NCBI RefSeq assembly: GCF_000827595.2
Contig: NZ_LN776192.1
Location: 1-57,204, forward strand
Direction: 5' to 3'
DNA: 57,204 nucleotides
Origin: Necropsobacter massiliensis
GTDB lineage: Bacteria > Pseudomonadota > Gammaproteobacteria > Enterobacterales > Pasteurellaceae
Shown here: positions 22,841 to 33,294 of the stretch, piece by piece
Layout of the letters: each line of letters opens with the position of its first letter
How positions within the stretch are numbered: position 1 is the stretch's first letter
Notes under the pieces: model-generated
What the model saw: the letters and a program-made list of their open reading frames with translations, nothing else
Told to the model about the DNA's origin: nothing
Databases searched by the model: none
Made by a program: the position numbers and the translations under genes

Positions 22841-24373
22841 ATGAAAGAGCGAACTCATCATACTAAGAAATTAGTAGACAGTCCAGCTCCAACGACCTCA
22901 CACATAACTCAATGGCATTATATTGATTGGTATAAAGTTAATCGATATGTGAAAGGAATGCAGGTGCGGATTGCGAAGGCGACACAGGAAAGCGATTGGC
23001 GTAGAGTTAAAAATCTACAACGAATGCTGACCAACTCGTTTTATGCAAAAGCGTTAGCTGTAAGGCGAGTGACTAAAAATCAAGGCAAACGAACCGCAGG
23101 TGTAGATAAAACGATTTGGGATAAACCCGAATTGAAGTGGCAAGCGATTAGTGAGCTTTCAAGCAAAAAGTATAAACCAAGCCCATTGAAGCGCGTGTTT
23201 ATACCCAAAGCGAATGGAAAAAAACGCCCATTGGGTATTCCAACAATGAAAGATAGAGCTATGCAAGCCTTACACTTATTGGGATTACAACCTGTTGCAG
23301 AAACCCTAGCAGATGCCAGTTCTTATGGATTTCGGATAAGCCGCTCAACGGCAGATGCGATAAACCATATACACAGCATTTTCTCTTTAAGAGGAGATAA
23401 GAAATCAGCGGAATGGGTACTTGACGCAGATATACAAGGTTGTTTTGACCATATCAGCCACGATTGGCTTATTCAACATATTCCGAGGAATAAACGGATT
23501 TTGCGGAAATGGCTAAAATCGGGTGTGGTTGAATTTGGGCAGCTAAAAGCAACGAAAGAAGGCGCGCCGCAAGGTGGCATAATTTCGCCAACATTAGCGA
23601 ATATGGCACTAGACGGAATGGACACTTTGCTTGCTGAACATTTTGGTAAAAAGCAAAGCAGACAGATAATCCGTAACAAGACCTATATGGTACGGTACGC
23701 AGATGACTTTATTATTTCAGGAAGTTCGAAAGAAATACTGAAAGAAAAAGTTATCCCATCAGTTAAAAATTTTCTGGCAGAGCGTGGTTTAACATTGTCA
23801 GAAACCAAAACTAAAATCGTACATATTGATCAAGGATTTGATTTTCTGGGTTGGACAGTCAGACGGTTCAAGCGGAAAGTACTCATAAAGCCGAGTAAGA
23901 AGAATGCAGAAGCATTTTACCGAAAAGTGAAGAAAGCACTAACTGATATGCGAACCGCCAAACAATCCGATGTCATTAAGGTATTAAATCCAATGATCAG
24001 AGGGTGGGCGAACTATCATAGACATATTGTGGCGAAAGCGACCTATAATCGAATGGATATGCTAATATGGCAAGCACTATGGAAATGGTGTCATCGCCGA
24101 CATCCAAATAAAGGAAAGCGTTGGATAAAAGCGAAATACTTTTGCACCACCGCAACCCGAAACTGGATATTCGGTACAACGGATACCAAGAGTAAAGGCG
24201 AGCAATATCTATTAGACTTACGCTATTGTAGTGATACCAAGATAAAACGACACAAGAAAATAAAGACAGATTACAATCCGTTTTTACCTGAATGGGAATT
24301 ATATAAAGAAGTATTACACCAACGCAGACTTTATGAAGAGCAATCTCATAGACAGCAATGGCGAGCTATTTAA
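22841..24373 (+). CDS. ltrA: Group II intron-encoded reverse transcriptase/maturase
   Basis: The 510-residue protein starts at MKERTHHTKK. The frame is open 216 bp further upstream, but that stretch looks like conserved intron RNA. The N-terminal WHYIDWYKVNRYVKGMQVRI and LQRMLTNSFYAKALAVRRVT motifs and GKRTAGVD lead into RT domains, with EGAPQGGIISP and catalytic YADD (Y286). The maturase (domain X) region follows, with IKVLNPMIRGWANYHRH and RWIKAKYF. It ends soon after NPFLPEWELYKEV, with no CxxC or HNH endonuclease. The family promotes splicing and retrohoming of its own intron. The gene symbol is generic for the family. Confidence 0.9.
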   Translation: MKERTHHTKKLVDSPAPTTSHITQWHYIDWYKVNRYVKGMQVRIAKATQESDWRRVKNLQRMLTNSFYAKALAVRRVTKNQGKRTAGVDKTIWDKPELKWQAISELSSKKYKPSPLKRVFIPKANGKKRPLGIPTMKDRAMQALHLLGLQPVAETLADASSYGFRISRSTADAINHIHSIFSLRGDKKSAEWVLDADIQGCFDHISHDWLIQHIPRNKRILRKWLKSGVVEFGQLKATKEGAPQGGIISPTLANMALDGMDTLLAEHFGKKQSRQIIRNKTYMVRYADDFIISGSSKEILKEKVIPSVKNFLAERGLTLSETKTKIVHIDQGFDFLGWTVRRFKRKVLIKPSKKNAEAFYRKVKKALTDMRTAKQSDVIKVLNPMIRGWANYHRHIVAKATYNRMDMLIWQALWKWCHRRHPNKGKRWIKAKYFCTTATRNWIFGTTDTKSKGEQYLLDLRYCSDTKIKRHKKIKTDYNPFLPEWELYKEVLHQRRLYEEQSHRQQWRAI

Positions 24374-24414
24374 AAGTCGTGAAGCCGACTGTCTAGTAGC
24401 CAATAGAAAGGCTT

Positions 24415-24448
24415 GAGCTATATGCAGAGAAATTTGCTTGTACAGTTC
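24415..24448 (+). ncRNA. Group II intron domain V
   Basis: A 34-nt hairpin starting GAGC with a GAAA tetraloop and a 2-nt bulge (TT, positions 24-25 of the domain) matches the catalytic domain V. Position 6 (A) faces position 29 (C), a mismatch where a Watson-Crick pair is usual. Confidence 0.88.
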
Positions 24449-24512
24449 TTAGGGGCTAGATTGCAGTAATGCAATCTGGCTACCCGATGTCAAGCGAACA
24501 TGCTGAATAAAG

Positions 24513-24537
24513 AGGGTATCGAAAGATACCCTTTTTT
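24513..24537 (+). terminator. str operon / tufA terminator, displaced by the intron
   Basis: AGGGTATC-GAAA-GATACCCT (24513-24532) followed by a T-run. It begins 24 bp beyond the intron's 3' end, and so would lie about 25 bp after the tuf stop once the intron is removed. Confidence 0.9.
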
Positions 24538-24579
24538 GTCGCCTATTGTCAATGCAGGATAGAAACGCGAAATACAGCA

Positions 24580-24655
24580 AAAAATGACCGCACTTTAAAC
24601 CGCCTCAATCAATCGGTTGGATGTTCCGACTTTCGGGGCAGTTTAAAGTGCGGTC
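24580..24655 (-). terminator. Long-loop inverted uptake-signal terminator of mlaA-yfbU
   Basis: GACCGCACTTTAAAC (24586-24600) and its exact 15-bp complement (24641-24655) enclose a 40-nt loop. On the minus strand the stem is followed by a T-run, fitting the end of the yfbU transcript. Confidence 0.7.
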
Positions 24656-24677
24656 TATATTTTTATCGTTTTTCGGA

Positions 24678-25172
24678 TTAGGCGTTTAAAATGCGCTGAA
24701 TTTCCGCCATACTTAAATGGTATTCATGCGGACAAGCGCGCCAAACTTCGAGCATTCTGATATATTTATCCCACATTGGGGTTTGTGAATCGCAGCCGTG
24801 TTCACAATGCATAAATTCTTGATACTTACCCTCGGTACCGGTGATAAAACGCAGATAATTCAAATATTTTTTCTCACGTTGAGCGCAATAGCCAGCAAAT
24901 TGCAGGCGGTGCGGCGTAATCGTCGATTGATCGCCGAGATTGTTATAGGAAACTTGCAACGCATGGTACATTTCCAGGGTTGCCAATACAGTACGGCATT
25001 CCTGTTCCGAAATATCGGAAAATTCTTTGTCCAGCTCTTGCAGCTCCAAGCCGAAACCACCTTTTACAATGGCTTCCAGACGCTGATATTTTTTCACATT
25101 ATTCGGTTCTAAAAGTCCCATTAATTTATATTGATTCGCTAAAATGAGACGTTGTGTTGATGTCATTTGCAT
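24678..25172 (-). CDS. yfbU: YfbU family protein
   Basis: The 164-residue protein is of the UPF0304/YfbU family. The start MQMTSTQRLILANQYKLMGLL corresponds to the E. coli MEMTNAQRLILSNQYK start, and LDKEFSDISEQECRTVLATLEMYHAL is conserved. It is predicted cytosolic, mainly helical, of unknown molecular role. It lies 12 bp after mlaA on the same strand and is probably co-transcribed with it. Confidence 0.88.
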   Translation of the reverse strand: MQMTSTQRLILANQYKLMGLLEPNNVKKYQRLEAIVKGGFGLELQELDKEFSDISEQECRTVLATLEMYHALQVSYNNLGDQSTITPHRLQFAGYCAQREKKYLNYLRFITGTEGKYQEFMHCEHGCDSQTPMWDKYIRMLEVWRACPHEYHLSMAEIQRILNA

Positions 25173-25184
25173 AATAAATTCCTG

Positions 25185-25934
25185 TTAATCGACTTCGTTA
25201 AGTTCTTCTTGTGAAAGGGATTCCTGGGTGGCTTTGACTTTGCCGTCGCTGACGCGGTATTCCAGATTCTGATAATAGGCTTCACGGAATGTGACATAAG
25301 GATCTTGCGCCTGATCAAGCAGCGCCTGTTTATCCAGCGCTTTGGCTCGCTTGTCAATTGCCTGAATGCCGGATTTTACCAGCGCCCAAGGACCGCCGAC
25401 CCAATGCCAGAACGGATACATCGCACCGATGTCCGCCGCCGTCCCGGTGGCTTGACGCGGTGTGGTCGGACCGTATGCTGGCAGCATCACGTAAGCGCCG
25501 GGCTCGACCCCGTAGCTGCCCATGGTATCGGCAAAATCGCGCGAATTTTCAATTTTCAGCGGTTCGCTGTAACTTGCCCAGTCAATTAAACCGCCGAGAC
25601 CGAAGACCGTATTAATCCAGAACCGGTTGAAGTGTACCATGGCCTTTTTCCCTTCGCCTTCCAGCAATCGGCTGACGAAACTAACGGGTTCATCCAAGTT
25701 ATTGACAACGTTCGTTAGCCCCGTGCGCAGCGGAGAAGGCACATAATTTTTCCAGCCGGTAGCGACCGGTTTCAGCACGTAGGGATCGACAACCTTATAG
25801 TTAAAATCCCACATGGTGCGGTTAAAACCTTCCAGCGGATCTTGGCGTTCTCCCGTTTGCGGATCAATGGATGTGCAGCCGACAACGAATGCGCTGCATA
25901 ATAAAACGGTGGTCATGGAGGTGATTTTTTTCAT
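25185..25934 (-). CDS. mlaA: Outer-membrane lipid asymmetry lipoprotein MlaA
   Basis: The 249-residue lipoprotein has a signal peptide with lipobox VVGC (Cys20), then the MlaA/VacJ core (DPLEGFNRTMWDFNYKVVDP; WINTVFGLGGLIDWA; YGVEPGAYVMLPAYGPTTPR). In the family it sits in the outer membrane with porins and removes misplaced phospholipids, passing them to MlaC. The other mla genes are not in this window. It is divergent from carA. Confidence 0.94.
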   Translation of the reverse strand: MKKITSMTTVLLCSAFVVGCTSIDPQTGERQDPLEGFNRTMWDFNYKVVDPYVLKPVATGWKNYVPSPLRTGLTNVVNNLDEPVSFVSRLLEGEGKKAMVHFNRFWINTVFGLGGLIDWASYSEPLKIENSRDFADTMGSYGVEPGAYVMLPAYGPTTPRQATGTAADIGAMYPFWHWVGGPWALVKSGIQAIDKRAKALDKQALLDQAQDPYVTFREAYYQNLEYRVSDGKVKATQESLSQEELNEVD

Positions 25935-26033
25935 CTGCGTTCTCTCGGATTAAAACGATGCCCCATTGTAAACAACTTATGCGGCAACTACAAAATAATT
26001 CACGAGAATTTACAAACACCTTGTAATTTTGTC

Positions 26034-26064
26034 ATTATTTATGCAAAATATTTGCATAAATAAT
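26034..26064. promoter_or_regulatory. Perfect 14-bp palindrome upstream of carA
   Basis: ATTATTTATGCAAA (26034-26047), a 3-nt centre, and its exact complement (26051-26064) lie in the 335-bp mlaA-carA divergent gap. The AT-rich TGCA-containing arms recall ARG boxes near carAB promoters, so ArgR binding is plausible. The rest of the gap (25935-26269) holds one uptake signal near 26185 and no gene. Confidence 0.6.
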
Positions 26065-26269
26065 CATTTAAACGTTTGCGATTTTACTTGAATAGCCGGG
26101 CATTGTCCTTTAGAATTAGCAGGTTTAGCCTACATTGGCTATATCATCAGACACAGTTTAGTTTTTAAACCTCCGAAAATACAAAAGTGCGGTTCGTTTT
26201 GGGATTAAATTGTGGTTAATGAGCATTCGTAAGTGTTCAACCGAAACAGATTACAAACAGGAGTAATTT

Positions 26270-27397
26270 ATGTCTGAACCCGCAATGTTAGTATTGGCTG
26301 ACGGCAGTATCTTTCACGGCAATGCTATCGGTGCCTTGGGGCACACTGTCGGCGAAGTGGTGTTCAATACCGCAATGACCGGCTATCAGGAAATTCTGAC
26401 CGACCCTTCTTATTTTCAACAAATCGTCACGCTGACTTATCCTCATATCGGCAATACCGGTGCCAATCGCGAAGACTTGGAAAGTAACGGTGTGTATGCC
26501 GCCGGTCTGATTATCCGCGATTTACCGTTATTGCACAGCAACTTCCGTGCGGAGCAGAGTTTAACCGAGTATTTGAAAGACAACAATGTGGTTGCTATTG
26601 CGGGCATTGATACCCGCCGTCTCACCCGTATTCTGCGTGATAAAGGTGCGCAAGCGGGTTGCATTATGGCGGGCGAAATCGACGAGAAAAAAGCGCTTGA
26701 ACTGGCACGCGGTTTCGGTTCGATGGCGGGTAAAGATTTGGCGCAGGAAGTTTCGACCAAGCAGGCTTATCAGTGGACGCAGGGCGAATGGCAGCTCGGC
26801 AAAGGCTATGCGGAAGCGAAAAATCCTGAATTCAATATCGTCGCCTATGATTTCGGCGTAAAACACAACATTCTTAGAATGCTCGCCGAACGCGGTTGCC
26901 ACATTCAGGTTGTACCGGCAAAAACCAGTGCGCAGGAGGTGCTGGCGTTAAATCCGGACGGTATTTTTCTTTCCAACGGTCCGGGCGATCCAGAACCCTG
27001 TGATTATGCAATCCGCGCCGTTCGGCAATTATTAGCCAGTAAAAAGCCGATGTTCGGTATTTGTTTAGGACATCAATTGCTCGGGCTGGCGGTGGGCGGT
27101 AGAACCAAAAAAATGGCTTTCGGACATCATGGCGCCAATCATCCGGTGCAAGATTTGATCTCACAGAAAGTTTTTATCACCAGCCAGAACCACGGCTTTG
27201 AAGTGGATGAACAGAGCCTGCCGCAAAACGTGCGTATAACTCACCGCTCTTTATTTGATCACTCGGTGCAGGGCATTGAATTGACCGATCAAGCGGCATT
27301 TTCCTTTCAAGGACATCCGGAAGCCAGTCCGGGGCCGCATGATGTAGCGTACCTGTTCGACAGATTTATTGATGAAATGAGAAAGGCGAAAGCCTAA
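26270..27397 (+). CDS. carA: Carbamoyl-phosphate synthase small (glutaminase) subunit
   Basis: The 375-residue protein has the CarA N-terminal domain ([16 protein letters not shown]-like start; [13 protein letters not shown]). A class I glutamine amidotransferase domain follows, with the nucleophile elbow [16 protein letters not shown] and the catalytic His/Glu in [13 protein letters not shown]. It supplies ammonia to CarB for arginine and pyrimidine synthesis. It starts after CAGGAGTAATTT and is followed 40 bp later by carB; the gap contains an uptake signal. Confidence 0.97.
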   Translation: MSEPAMLVLADGSIFHGNAIGALGHTVGEVVFNTAMTGYQEILTDPSYFQQIVTLTYPHIGNTGANREDLESNGVYAAGLIIRDLPLLHSNFRAEQSLTEYLKDNNVVAIAGIDTRRLTRILRDKGAQAGCIMAGEIDEKKALELARGFGSMAGKDLAQEVSTKQAYQWTQGEWQLGKGYAEAKNPEFNIVAYDFGVKHNILRMLAERGCHIQVVPAKTSAQEVLALNPDGIFLSNGPGDPEPCDYAIRAVRQLLASKKPMFGICLGHQLLGLAVGGRTKKMAFGHHGANHPVQDLISQKVFITSQNHGFEVDEQSLPQNVRITHRSLFDHSVQGIELTDQAAFSFQGHPEASPGPHDVAYLFDRFIDEMRKAKA

Positions 27398-27437
27398 AGT
27401 GCGGTCAGTTTTTTACCAGTTTTAAGAGAAAGAGAAG

Positions 27438-30400
27438 ATGCCAAAACGTACAGACATAAACACAATTCTAATTATCGGCGCCGGTCCGATTGTGATCGGT
27501 CAGGCCTGCGAGTTTGACTATTCGGGCGCGCAGGCGTGCAAAGCCTTGCGTGAGGAAGGCTACAAAGTGGTGCTGGTCAATTCTAACCCCGCCACGATTA
27601 TGACCGATCCGAACATGGCGGATGTGACTTATATCGAACCGATTCACTGGCAGACGGTGGAAAAAATTATCGAAAAAGAACGTCCTGACGCCATTTTGCC
27701 GACGATGGGTGGACAGACCGCGTTAAATTGCGCACTGGATTTATCCAAACACGGCGTATTGACAAAATACGGCGTGGAGCTGATCGGGGCGACTGAAGAT
27801 GCAATCGACAAAGCAGAGGACCGCGGACGTTTTAAACAAGCGATGGCGAAAATCGGCTTAAATACGCCGAAATCCTTTGTTTGTCACAGCTTTGAAGAGG
27901 CTTGGAGCGCACAGGCGGAAGTGGGCTTTCCGACGTTAATCCGCCCGTCTTTTACCATGGGAGGCTCCGGCGGCGGAATTGCGTATAACAAAGATGAATT
28001 CTACGCTATTTGTGAGCGCGGTTTTGATGCCTCGCCGACGCACGAACTGTTGATCGAACAATCAGTGCTCGGCTGGAAAGAATACGAAATGGAAGTGGTG
28101 CGCGATAAAGCGGATAACTGCATTATCGTTTGCTCCATTGAAAACTTTGACCCTATGGGCGTACACACCGGCGATTCCATTACCGTGGCGCCGGCGCAGA
28201 CATTAACCGATAAAGAATATCAGATTATGCGCAACGCCTCGCTGGCAGTGTTGCGTGAAATCGGCGTGGATACTGGTGGTTCGAATGTGCAGTTTGCAGT
28301 CAATCCAGAAAACGGTGAGATGATCGTCATCGAAATGAACCCGCGTGTCAGCCGTTCGTCCGCACTGGCCTCTAAAGCCACTGGCTTTCCGATTGCCAAA
28401 GTGGCAGCGAAACTGGCGGTGGGCTATACCTTAAATGAACTGCGCAATGACATTACCGGCGGCTTGATCCCGGCGTCTTTCGAGCCGTCTATCGACTATG
28501 TGGTCACCAAAGTGCCGCGCTTTGCCTTTGAAAAATTCCCGCAGGCGGATGACCGGCTCACCACTCAAATGAAATCCGTCGGCGAAGTCATGGCAATGGG
28601 ACGCACTTTCCAAGAGAGTTTGCAAAAAGCCCTGCGCGGTTTGGAAACCGGTATTTGCGGCTTTAATTTGTTATCCGAAGAGCCTGAGAAAATCCGTACT
28701 GAGTTGGGTAATCCGGGACCGAACCGCATTCTTTATGTGGCAGACGCCTTCGGTGCCGGCTTCAGTTTGGAAGAAGTGCATCATTATTCTAAAATTGATC
28801 CGTGGTTTTTGATTCAGGTACAGGATTTGGTGCAGGAAGAGTTGGCGCTGGAAAAACGCACGCTGGACGAGCTGGATTATGCCGAATTGCGCCGCTTGAA
28901 ACGCAAAGGTTTCTCCGACAAACGTATTGGACAGCTGACCAATGCGGGCGAAAGTGCGGTAAGAAATAAGCGTAATTTATTGAATTTGCATCCGGTGTAT
29001 AAACGAGTGGATACCTGCGCCGGCGAATTTAAATCTGATACCGCGTATTTGTATTCCACTTATGAAGAAGAGTGCGAAAGCCGTCCGTCTGAAAATAAGA
29101 AAATTATGATTTTAGGCGGCGGACCGAACCGTATCGGACAAGGGATTGAGTTCGACTATTGCTGCGTACATGCGGCATTAGCATTGCGCGAAAGCGGGTT
29201 TGAAACCATTATGGTGAACTGTAATCCGGAAACGGTGTCCACGGATTTCGATACCTCCGACCGTTTATATTTTGAACCGCTAACGCTGGAAGATGTGTTG
29301 GAAATCATCCATGTGGAAAAACCTTGGGGGGTTATCGTACATTACGGCGGACAAACACCGTTGAAACTGGCTAACGCGCTGCATGCCAACGGCGTGAAGA
29401 TTATCGGCACCTCGGCGGACAGCATTGACGCCGCAGAAGATCGCGAACGTTTCCAGCAGATTCTGCGGGATTTAGCCTTGAAACAGCCTAACAACCGTAC
29501 AGCCCATAATGCTGCTGAAGCGGTTAATTTAGCACAAGAAGTGGGCTATCCGCTGGTGGTACGTCCGTCTTATGTGCTGGGCGGTCGAGCAATGCAGATT
29601 GTCTATAATGTGGACGAACTGAACAAATACATGCGTGAAGCGGTGCAAGTTTCGGAAGACAGCCCGATTCTGCTGGATCATTTCCTGAATAACGCCATTG
29701 AAGTGGATGTAGATTGTATCTGCGACGGCGAACAGGTGATTATCGGCGGCATTATGCAACATATTGAACAAGCGGGGATTCACAGCGGTGATTCCGCCTG
29801 CTCGCTGCCGCCGTATTCTTTAAGCCGTGCCGTTCAGGATGAAATCCGTCGGCAAACCGCCGCCATGGCGCGCGCATTAAACGTGGTGGGCTTAATGAAT
29901 GTGCAGTTTGCGGTGCAGGATAATGTTATTTATGTGTTGGAAGTCAACCCGCGCGCCAGCCGTACCGTGCCTTTTGTGAGCAAAGCTACCGGTCGCCCGC
30001 TGGCGAAAATCGCCGCACGCGTGATGGCGGGAATCAGCTTGCAAGAACAAGGTATTCAGGGCGAAATCCGACCGCACTTTTATGCCGTGAAAGAAGCGGT
30101 ATTCCCGTTTATTAAATTCCCGGGCGTGGATACCATTCTCGGACCGGAAATGCGTTCCACCGGTGAAGTGATGGGCGTCGGCAGAACCTTCTCGGAAGCG
30201 TTCCTGAAAGCCCAGATTGGCGCCAACGAACGCATCCCGAAAACCGGCAAAGTGTTCCTGTCCGTTGACGACGGCGATAAAGCCCGCTTACTGCCAATCG
30301 CCCAGCGCTTGCAGGAAGAAGGCTACGGCTTGTGTGCGACCATGGGGACCGCGAAATTCCTGCGCGATAACGGCGTATTCGCTCAAATTATCAATAAAGT

Positions 30401-30665
30401 GCGCGAAGGTCGCCCACATATTGTAGATGCGATTAAAAACGGCGAAATCGCCATGGTCATCAACACCGTCGGCAGCCTACCAGAAAGCATTACCGACAGC
30501 CATTCCATCCGCCGCAGCGCACTGCAACAAAAGGTGTTTATCCAAACTACCTTAGCCGCCGCCGAAGCGCTGGTGGAAGGGGTAAAAAGCATCGACGGCT
30601 GCGATGTGTATTCGGTACAGGAATTACACGCAGGATTAAACAAATCGTTCCCGACAATTGATTGA
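27438..30665 (+). CDS. carB: Carbamoyl-phosphate synthase large subunit
   Basis: The 1075-residue protein has two ATP-grasp halves. The first starts [21 protein letters not shown], the second [21 protein letters not shown], and an MGS-like allosteric domain forms the C-terminal 150 or so residues. It makes carbamoyl phosphate from bicarbonate, ammonia and two ATP together with CarA. Length and order are normal. Uptake signals lie inside at about 28950 and 30070. Confidence 0.98.
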   Translation: MPKRTDINTILIIGAGPIVIGQACEFDYSGAQACKALREEGYKVVLVNSNPATIMTDPNMADVTYIEPIHWQTVEKIIEKERPDAILPTMGGQTALNCALDLSKHGVLTKYGVELIGATEDAIDKAEDRGRFKQAMAKIGLNTPKSFVCHSFEEAWSAQAEVGFPTLIRPSFTMGGSGGGIAYNKDEFYAICERGFDASPTHELLIEQSVLGWKEYEMEVVRDKADNCIIVCSIENFDPMGVHTGDSITVAPAQTLTDKEYQIMRNASLAVLREIGVDTGGSNVQFAVNPENGEMIVIEMNPRVSRSSALASKATGFPIAKVAAKLAVGYTLNELRNDITGGLIPASFEPSIDYVVTKVPRFAFEKFPQADDRLTTQMKSVGEVMAMGRTFQESLQKALRGLETGICGFNLLSEEPEKIRTELGNPGPNRILYVADAFGAGFSLEEVHHYSKIDPWFLIQVQDLVQEELALEKRTLDELDYAELRRLKRKGFSDKRIGQLTNAGESAVRNKRNLLNLHPVYKRVDTCAGEFKSDTAYLYSTYEEECESRPSENKKIMILGGGPNRIGQGIEFDYCCVHAALALRESGFETIMVNCNPETVSTDFDTSDRLYFEPLTLEDVLEIIHVEKPWGVIVHYGGQTPLKLANALHANGVKIIGTSADSIDAAEDRERFQQILRDLALKQPNNRTAHNAAEAVNLAQEVGYPLVVRPSYVLGGRAMQIVYNVDELNKYMREAVQVSEDSPILLDHFLNNAIEVDVDCICDGEQVIIGGIMQHIEQAGIHSGDSACSLPPYSLSRAVQDEIRRQTAAMARALNVVGLMNVQFAVQDNVIYVLEVNPRASRTVPFVSKATGRPLAKIAARVMAGISLQEQGIQGEIRPHFYAVKEAVFPFIKFPGVDTILGPEMRSTGEVMGVGRTFSEAFLKAQIGANERIPKTGKVFLSVDDGDKARLLPIAQRLQEEGYGLCATMGTAKFLRDNGVFAQIINKVREGRPHIVDAIKNGEIAMVINTVGSLPESITDSHSIRRSALQQKVFIQTTLAAAEALVEGVKSIDGCDVYSVQELHAGLNKSFPTID

Positions 30666-30787
30666 TGTTTAATAAAAGTGCGGTCAAAAATATAAAATTT
30701 TATGGCCGTATTTTTTCTATGTGATTACATGTACCTTAAAATCAATTTAATTATTTGTATTTAATAAAAATTTCTGAAGTTTGATTT

Positions 30788-30810
30788 AAGCCCGGTACGT
30801 TGCCGGGCTT
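30788..30810. terminator. Hairpin between convergent carB and tkt
   Basis: AAGCCCGG (30788-30795) pairs with CCGGGCTT (30803-30810). It lacks a clear T-run on either side, so it may end transcripts weakly or protect 3' ends. Two uptake signals in the same gap (about 30676 and 30861) are far apart in direct orientation. Confidence 0.5.
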
Positions 30811-30876
30811 AATGTTGAACTTAGGTCTGTTTATTTACCTCAAGTGTTGAGGGGCAGGGCAAAGTGCGGTCAAAAT

Positions 30877-32883
30877 TTATAAAATTTCTTTTGCCTTTGC
30901 GACTACGTTTTCTACCGTAAAGCCGAACAGTTTGAATAGCTGGTCGGCTGGGGCGGATTCGCCGAAGCGGTGCATGCCGACAATACGACCGTCAATGCCG
31001 ACGTATTTATACCAGAAATCCGCAATGCCAGCTTCAATAGCCACGCGTTTGGTTACGTTATGTGGCAGGACGCTTTCGCGATATGCTGCATCCTGTTTGT
31101 CGAAGACATTGGTGCTTGGCATGGAGACCACCCGCACTTTGACACCTTTGGCTGTCAGCACTTCTGCTGCTTGCATCGCTAGCGCCACTTCTGAACCTGT
31201 GGCGATTAAAATTAAATCCGGGCAGCCACCTTTGTCGCAACATTCTTTTAAGATGTAACCGCCGCGTGCTACGTTGGCAAGCTGTGCTGAAGTGCGGTTC
31301 ATTTGTGCGAGATTTTGGCGCGTGAAGATTAGGGCACTTGGACCGTCTTGACGTTCTACTGCCGCTTTCCACGCAATAGCGGATTCCACTTGGTCGCACG
31401 GACGCCATGTTTCAAGATTCGGAATTAACCGTAAACTTGCGGTTTGTTCTACCGGTTGGTGAGTCGGACCGTCTTCGCCCAAGCCGATGGAATCGTGGGT
31501 ATAAACGAACAGGCTGCGTTGTTTCATTAATGCCGCCATACGCACCGCATTGTGGGCGTATTCGTAGAACATTAGGAACGTCGCGCCATAAGGAATGAAA
31601 CCGCCATGCAGCGCGATACCGTTCATAATCGCCGACATACCGAATTCACGCACGCCGTAGTTAATATAGTTGCCGTCTTGGTTGGTGTTGGCACGGATTG
31701 GTTTTGAGCCACTCCATAGCGTTAAGTTGGAACTGGCTAAGTCAGCAGAACCGCCCAGAAACTCCGGTAGAAGATGGGCATAGGCTTCAATGGCGTTTTG
31801 TGACGCTTTGCGGCTGGCGATGGTTGCCGGATTGGCCTGCAATTTTTCAATAAACGCTTGGCTTTCCTGTGCCCAGTTTGCTGGTAATTTGCCTTGAATG
31901 CGGCGACTGAATTCCGCAGCCAACTCTGGGTGAGCTTTGGCGTAAGCGGCAAATTTTTCATTCCATGCGCTTTCTGCTCGGTTACCTTTGTCTTTGGCGT
32001 TCCATTCGGCATAAATCTCTGCCGGAATGTCAAATGGCACATAATCCCAATGTAAAGCTTTACGTGTTAAGGCAATTTCTTCATCGCCTAACGGTGCGCC
32101 GTGGCAATCATGGGAATTGGATTTATTCGGTGAACCGTAACCGATGATGGTTTTGCAGATAATCAATGTCGGTTTGTCGGTTTCCGCCTGTGCCTGCTTA
32201 ATAGCGTCAATGATTTGTGCTGGATCGTGCCCGTCGATGGCGGGGATCACCTGCCAGCCATAGGCTTCAAAACGCTGTTGGGTATTATCTGTAAACCAAC
32301 CGTCCACATGACCGTCGATGGAAATATTATTGTCGTCATAAAAGGCGATTAATTTGCCTAACCCCAATGTTCCCGCCAAGGAACAAGCCTCATGAGAAAT
32401 TCCCTCCATTAAACAGCCGTCACCTAAGAACACATAAGTATAGTGGTCAACGATGTCGTGACCGGGGCGATTAAATTGTGCAGCTAAGGTTTTTTCCGCA
32501 ATCGCCATACCGACGGCGTTAGTAATGCCTTGCCCCAGCGGCCCGGTGGTGGTTTCTACGCCCGGTGCGTAACCGTATTCCGGATGTCCCGGGGTTTTAG
32601 AATGCAATTGACGGAACTGTTTTAAATCTTCAATGGATAAATCGTAGCCGGTTAAGTGCAGCAGGCTGTAGATCAGCATTGAACCGTGTCCGTTGGATAA
32701 TACGAAGCGGTCGCGGTCGGCCCATTTGGGGTTATTCGGATTATGTTTTAAAAAATCACGCCATAACACTTCGGCAATATCCGCCATGCCCATCGGTGCA
32801 CCGGGGTGACCAGATTTGGCTTTTTGCACGGCATCCATGCTTAAAAAACGAATGGCGTTAGCAAGTTGTTTTCGGGCTGTCAT
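30877..32883 (-). CDS. tkt: Transketolase
   Basis: The 668-residue enzyme has the thiamine diphosphate motif beginning GDG at 154-156 ([20 protein letters not shown], with downstream DDNN) and catalytic-region motifs [18 protein letters not shown]-like TTTGPLGQG, and [18 protein letters not shown]. It exchanges two-carbon units in the pentose-phosphate pathway. D-xylulose-5-phosphate, the end product of the neighbouring ascorbate island, is one of its substrates. The start follows TAGGAGAATAAC. Confidence 0.97.
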   Translation of the reverse strand: MTARKQLANAIRFLSMDAVQKAKSGHPGAPMGMADIAEVLWRDFLKHNPNNPKWADRDRFVLSNGHGSMLIYSLLHLTGYDLSIEDLKQFRQLHSKTPGHPEYGYAPGVETTTGPLGQGITNAVGMAIAEKTLAAQFNRPGHDIVDHYTYVFLGDGCLMEGISHEACSLAGTLGLGKLIAFYDDNNISIDGHVDGWFTDNTQQRFEAYGWQVIPAIDGHDPAQIIDAIKQAQAETDKPTLIICKTIIGYGSPNKSNSHDCHGAPLGDEEIALTRKALHWDYVPFDIPAEIYAEWNAKDKGNRAESAWNEKFAAYAKAHPELAAEFSRRIQGKLPANWAQESQAFIEKLQANPATIASRKASQNAIEAYAHLLPEFLGGSADLASSNLTLWSGSKPIRANTNQDGNYINYGVREFGMSAIMNGIALHGGFIPYGATFLMFYEYAHNAVRMAALMKQRSLFVYTHDSIGLGEDGPTHQPVEQTASLRLIPNLETWRPCDQVESAIAWKAAVERQDGPSALIFTRQNLAQMNRTSAQLANVARGGYILKECCDKGGCPDLILIATGSEVALAMQAAEVLTAKGVKVRVVSMPSTNVFDKQDAAYRESVLPHNVTKRVAIEAGIADFWYKYVGIDGRIVGMHRFGESAPADQLFKLFGFTVENVVAKAKEIL

Positions 32884-33103
32884 GTTATTCTCCTATGATA
32901 CATTAATAATAAATTTGCAAAATAACGATAAAAGTGCGGTCATATTTTACCTTATTTTCGTTAGAAAAGAGGAATTAATTTAATCGGCAATATAAACCGA
33001 AAAATAAAACAACTCCTTCTCGGTATAGATCGATAGGAGCGTTTAAGGTTAAAAAACGGTCGTGGAACCGGCATAAAGATAGGCGTCGGATTTAATATTG
33101 CGC

Positions 33104-33280
33104 CCGTATTTCTCACTTCCCGCGCGCATAGCTTATGCAGTTTGTTTGCCGTTGGCAGCCATTAGGGCGCGGGCGGCGATAAAAGCTTTTGTGTTCATTT
33201 CAACCTGACTTTCCGTTTGGCGTCGGCGCTTTTTCGAGTGTTACGGAATCAAGAGCGATTTGTCGTAATGGTTTTGGCAT
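33104..33280 (-). pseudogene. Remnant of a 3-keto-L-gulonate-6-phosphate decarboxylase gene (ulaD)
   Basis: Reading the minus strand from the ATG at 33280 gives MPKPLRQIALDSVTLEKA, close to MTKPLLQIALDSLTLEKA of the intact gene at 39496. A frameshift follows. After a few codons the text jumps to KAFIAARALMAANGKQTA, a stop, then AMRAGSEKYG, matching the intact C-terminus KAFIAGRALVGAKGKETAQAIRAEIEKYW. About 170 central residues are gone. It lies 14 bp after the minus-strand ulaF copy, so it was probably the last gene of that operon. The remaining gap to tkt (32884-33103) shows an uptake signal near 32933 and no gene. Confidence 0.85.
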
Positions 33281-33294
33281 AGAGATTCCTGTTT

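Noticed and set aside
33060-33103. Extra coding remnant beyond the ulaD remnant (a short tail ending in Phe on the minus strand)
   Set aside because: It could be read as an outer-membrane protein tail, but it is too short to assign.
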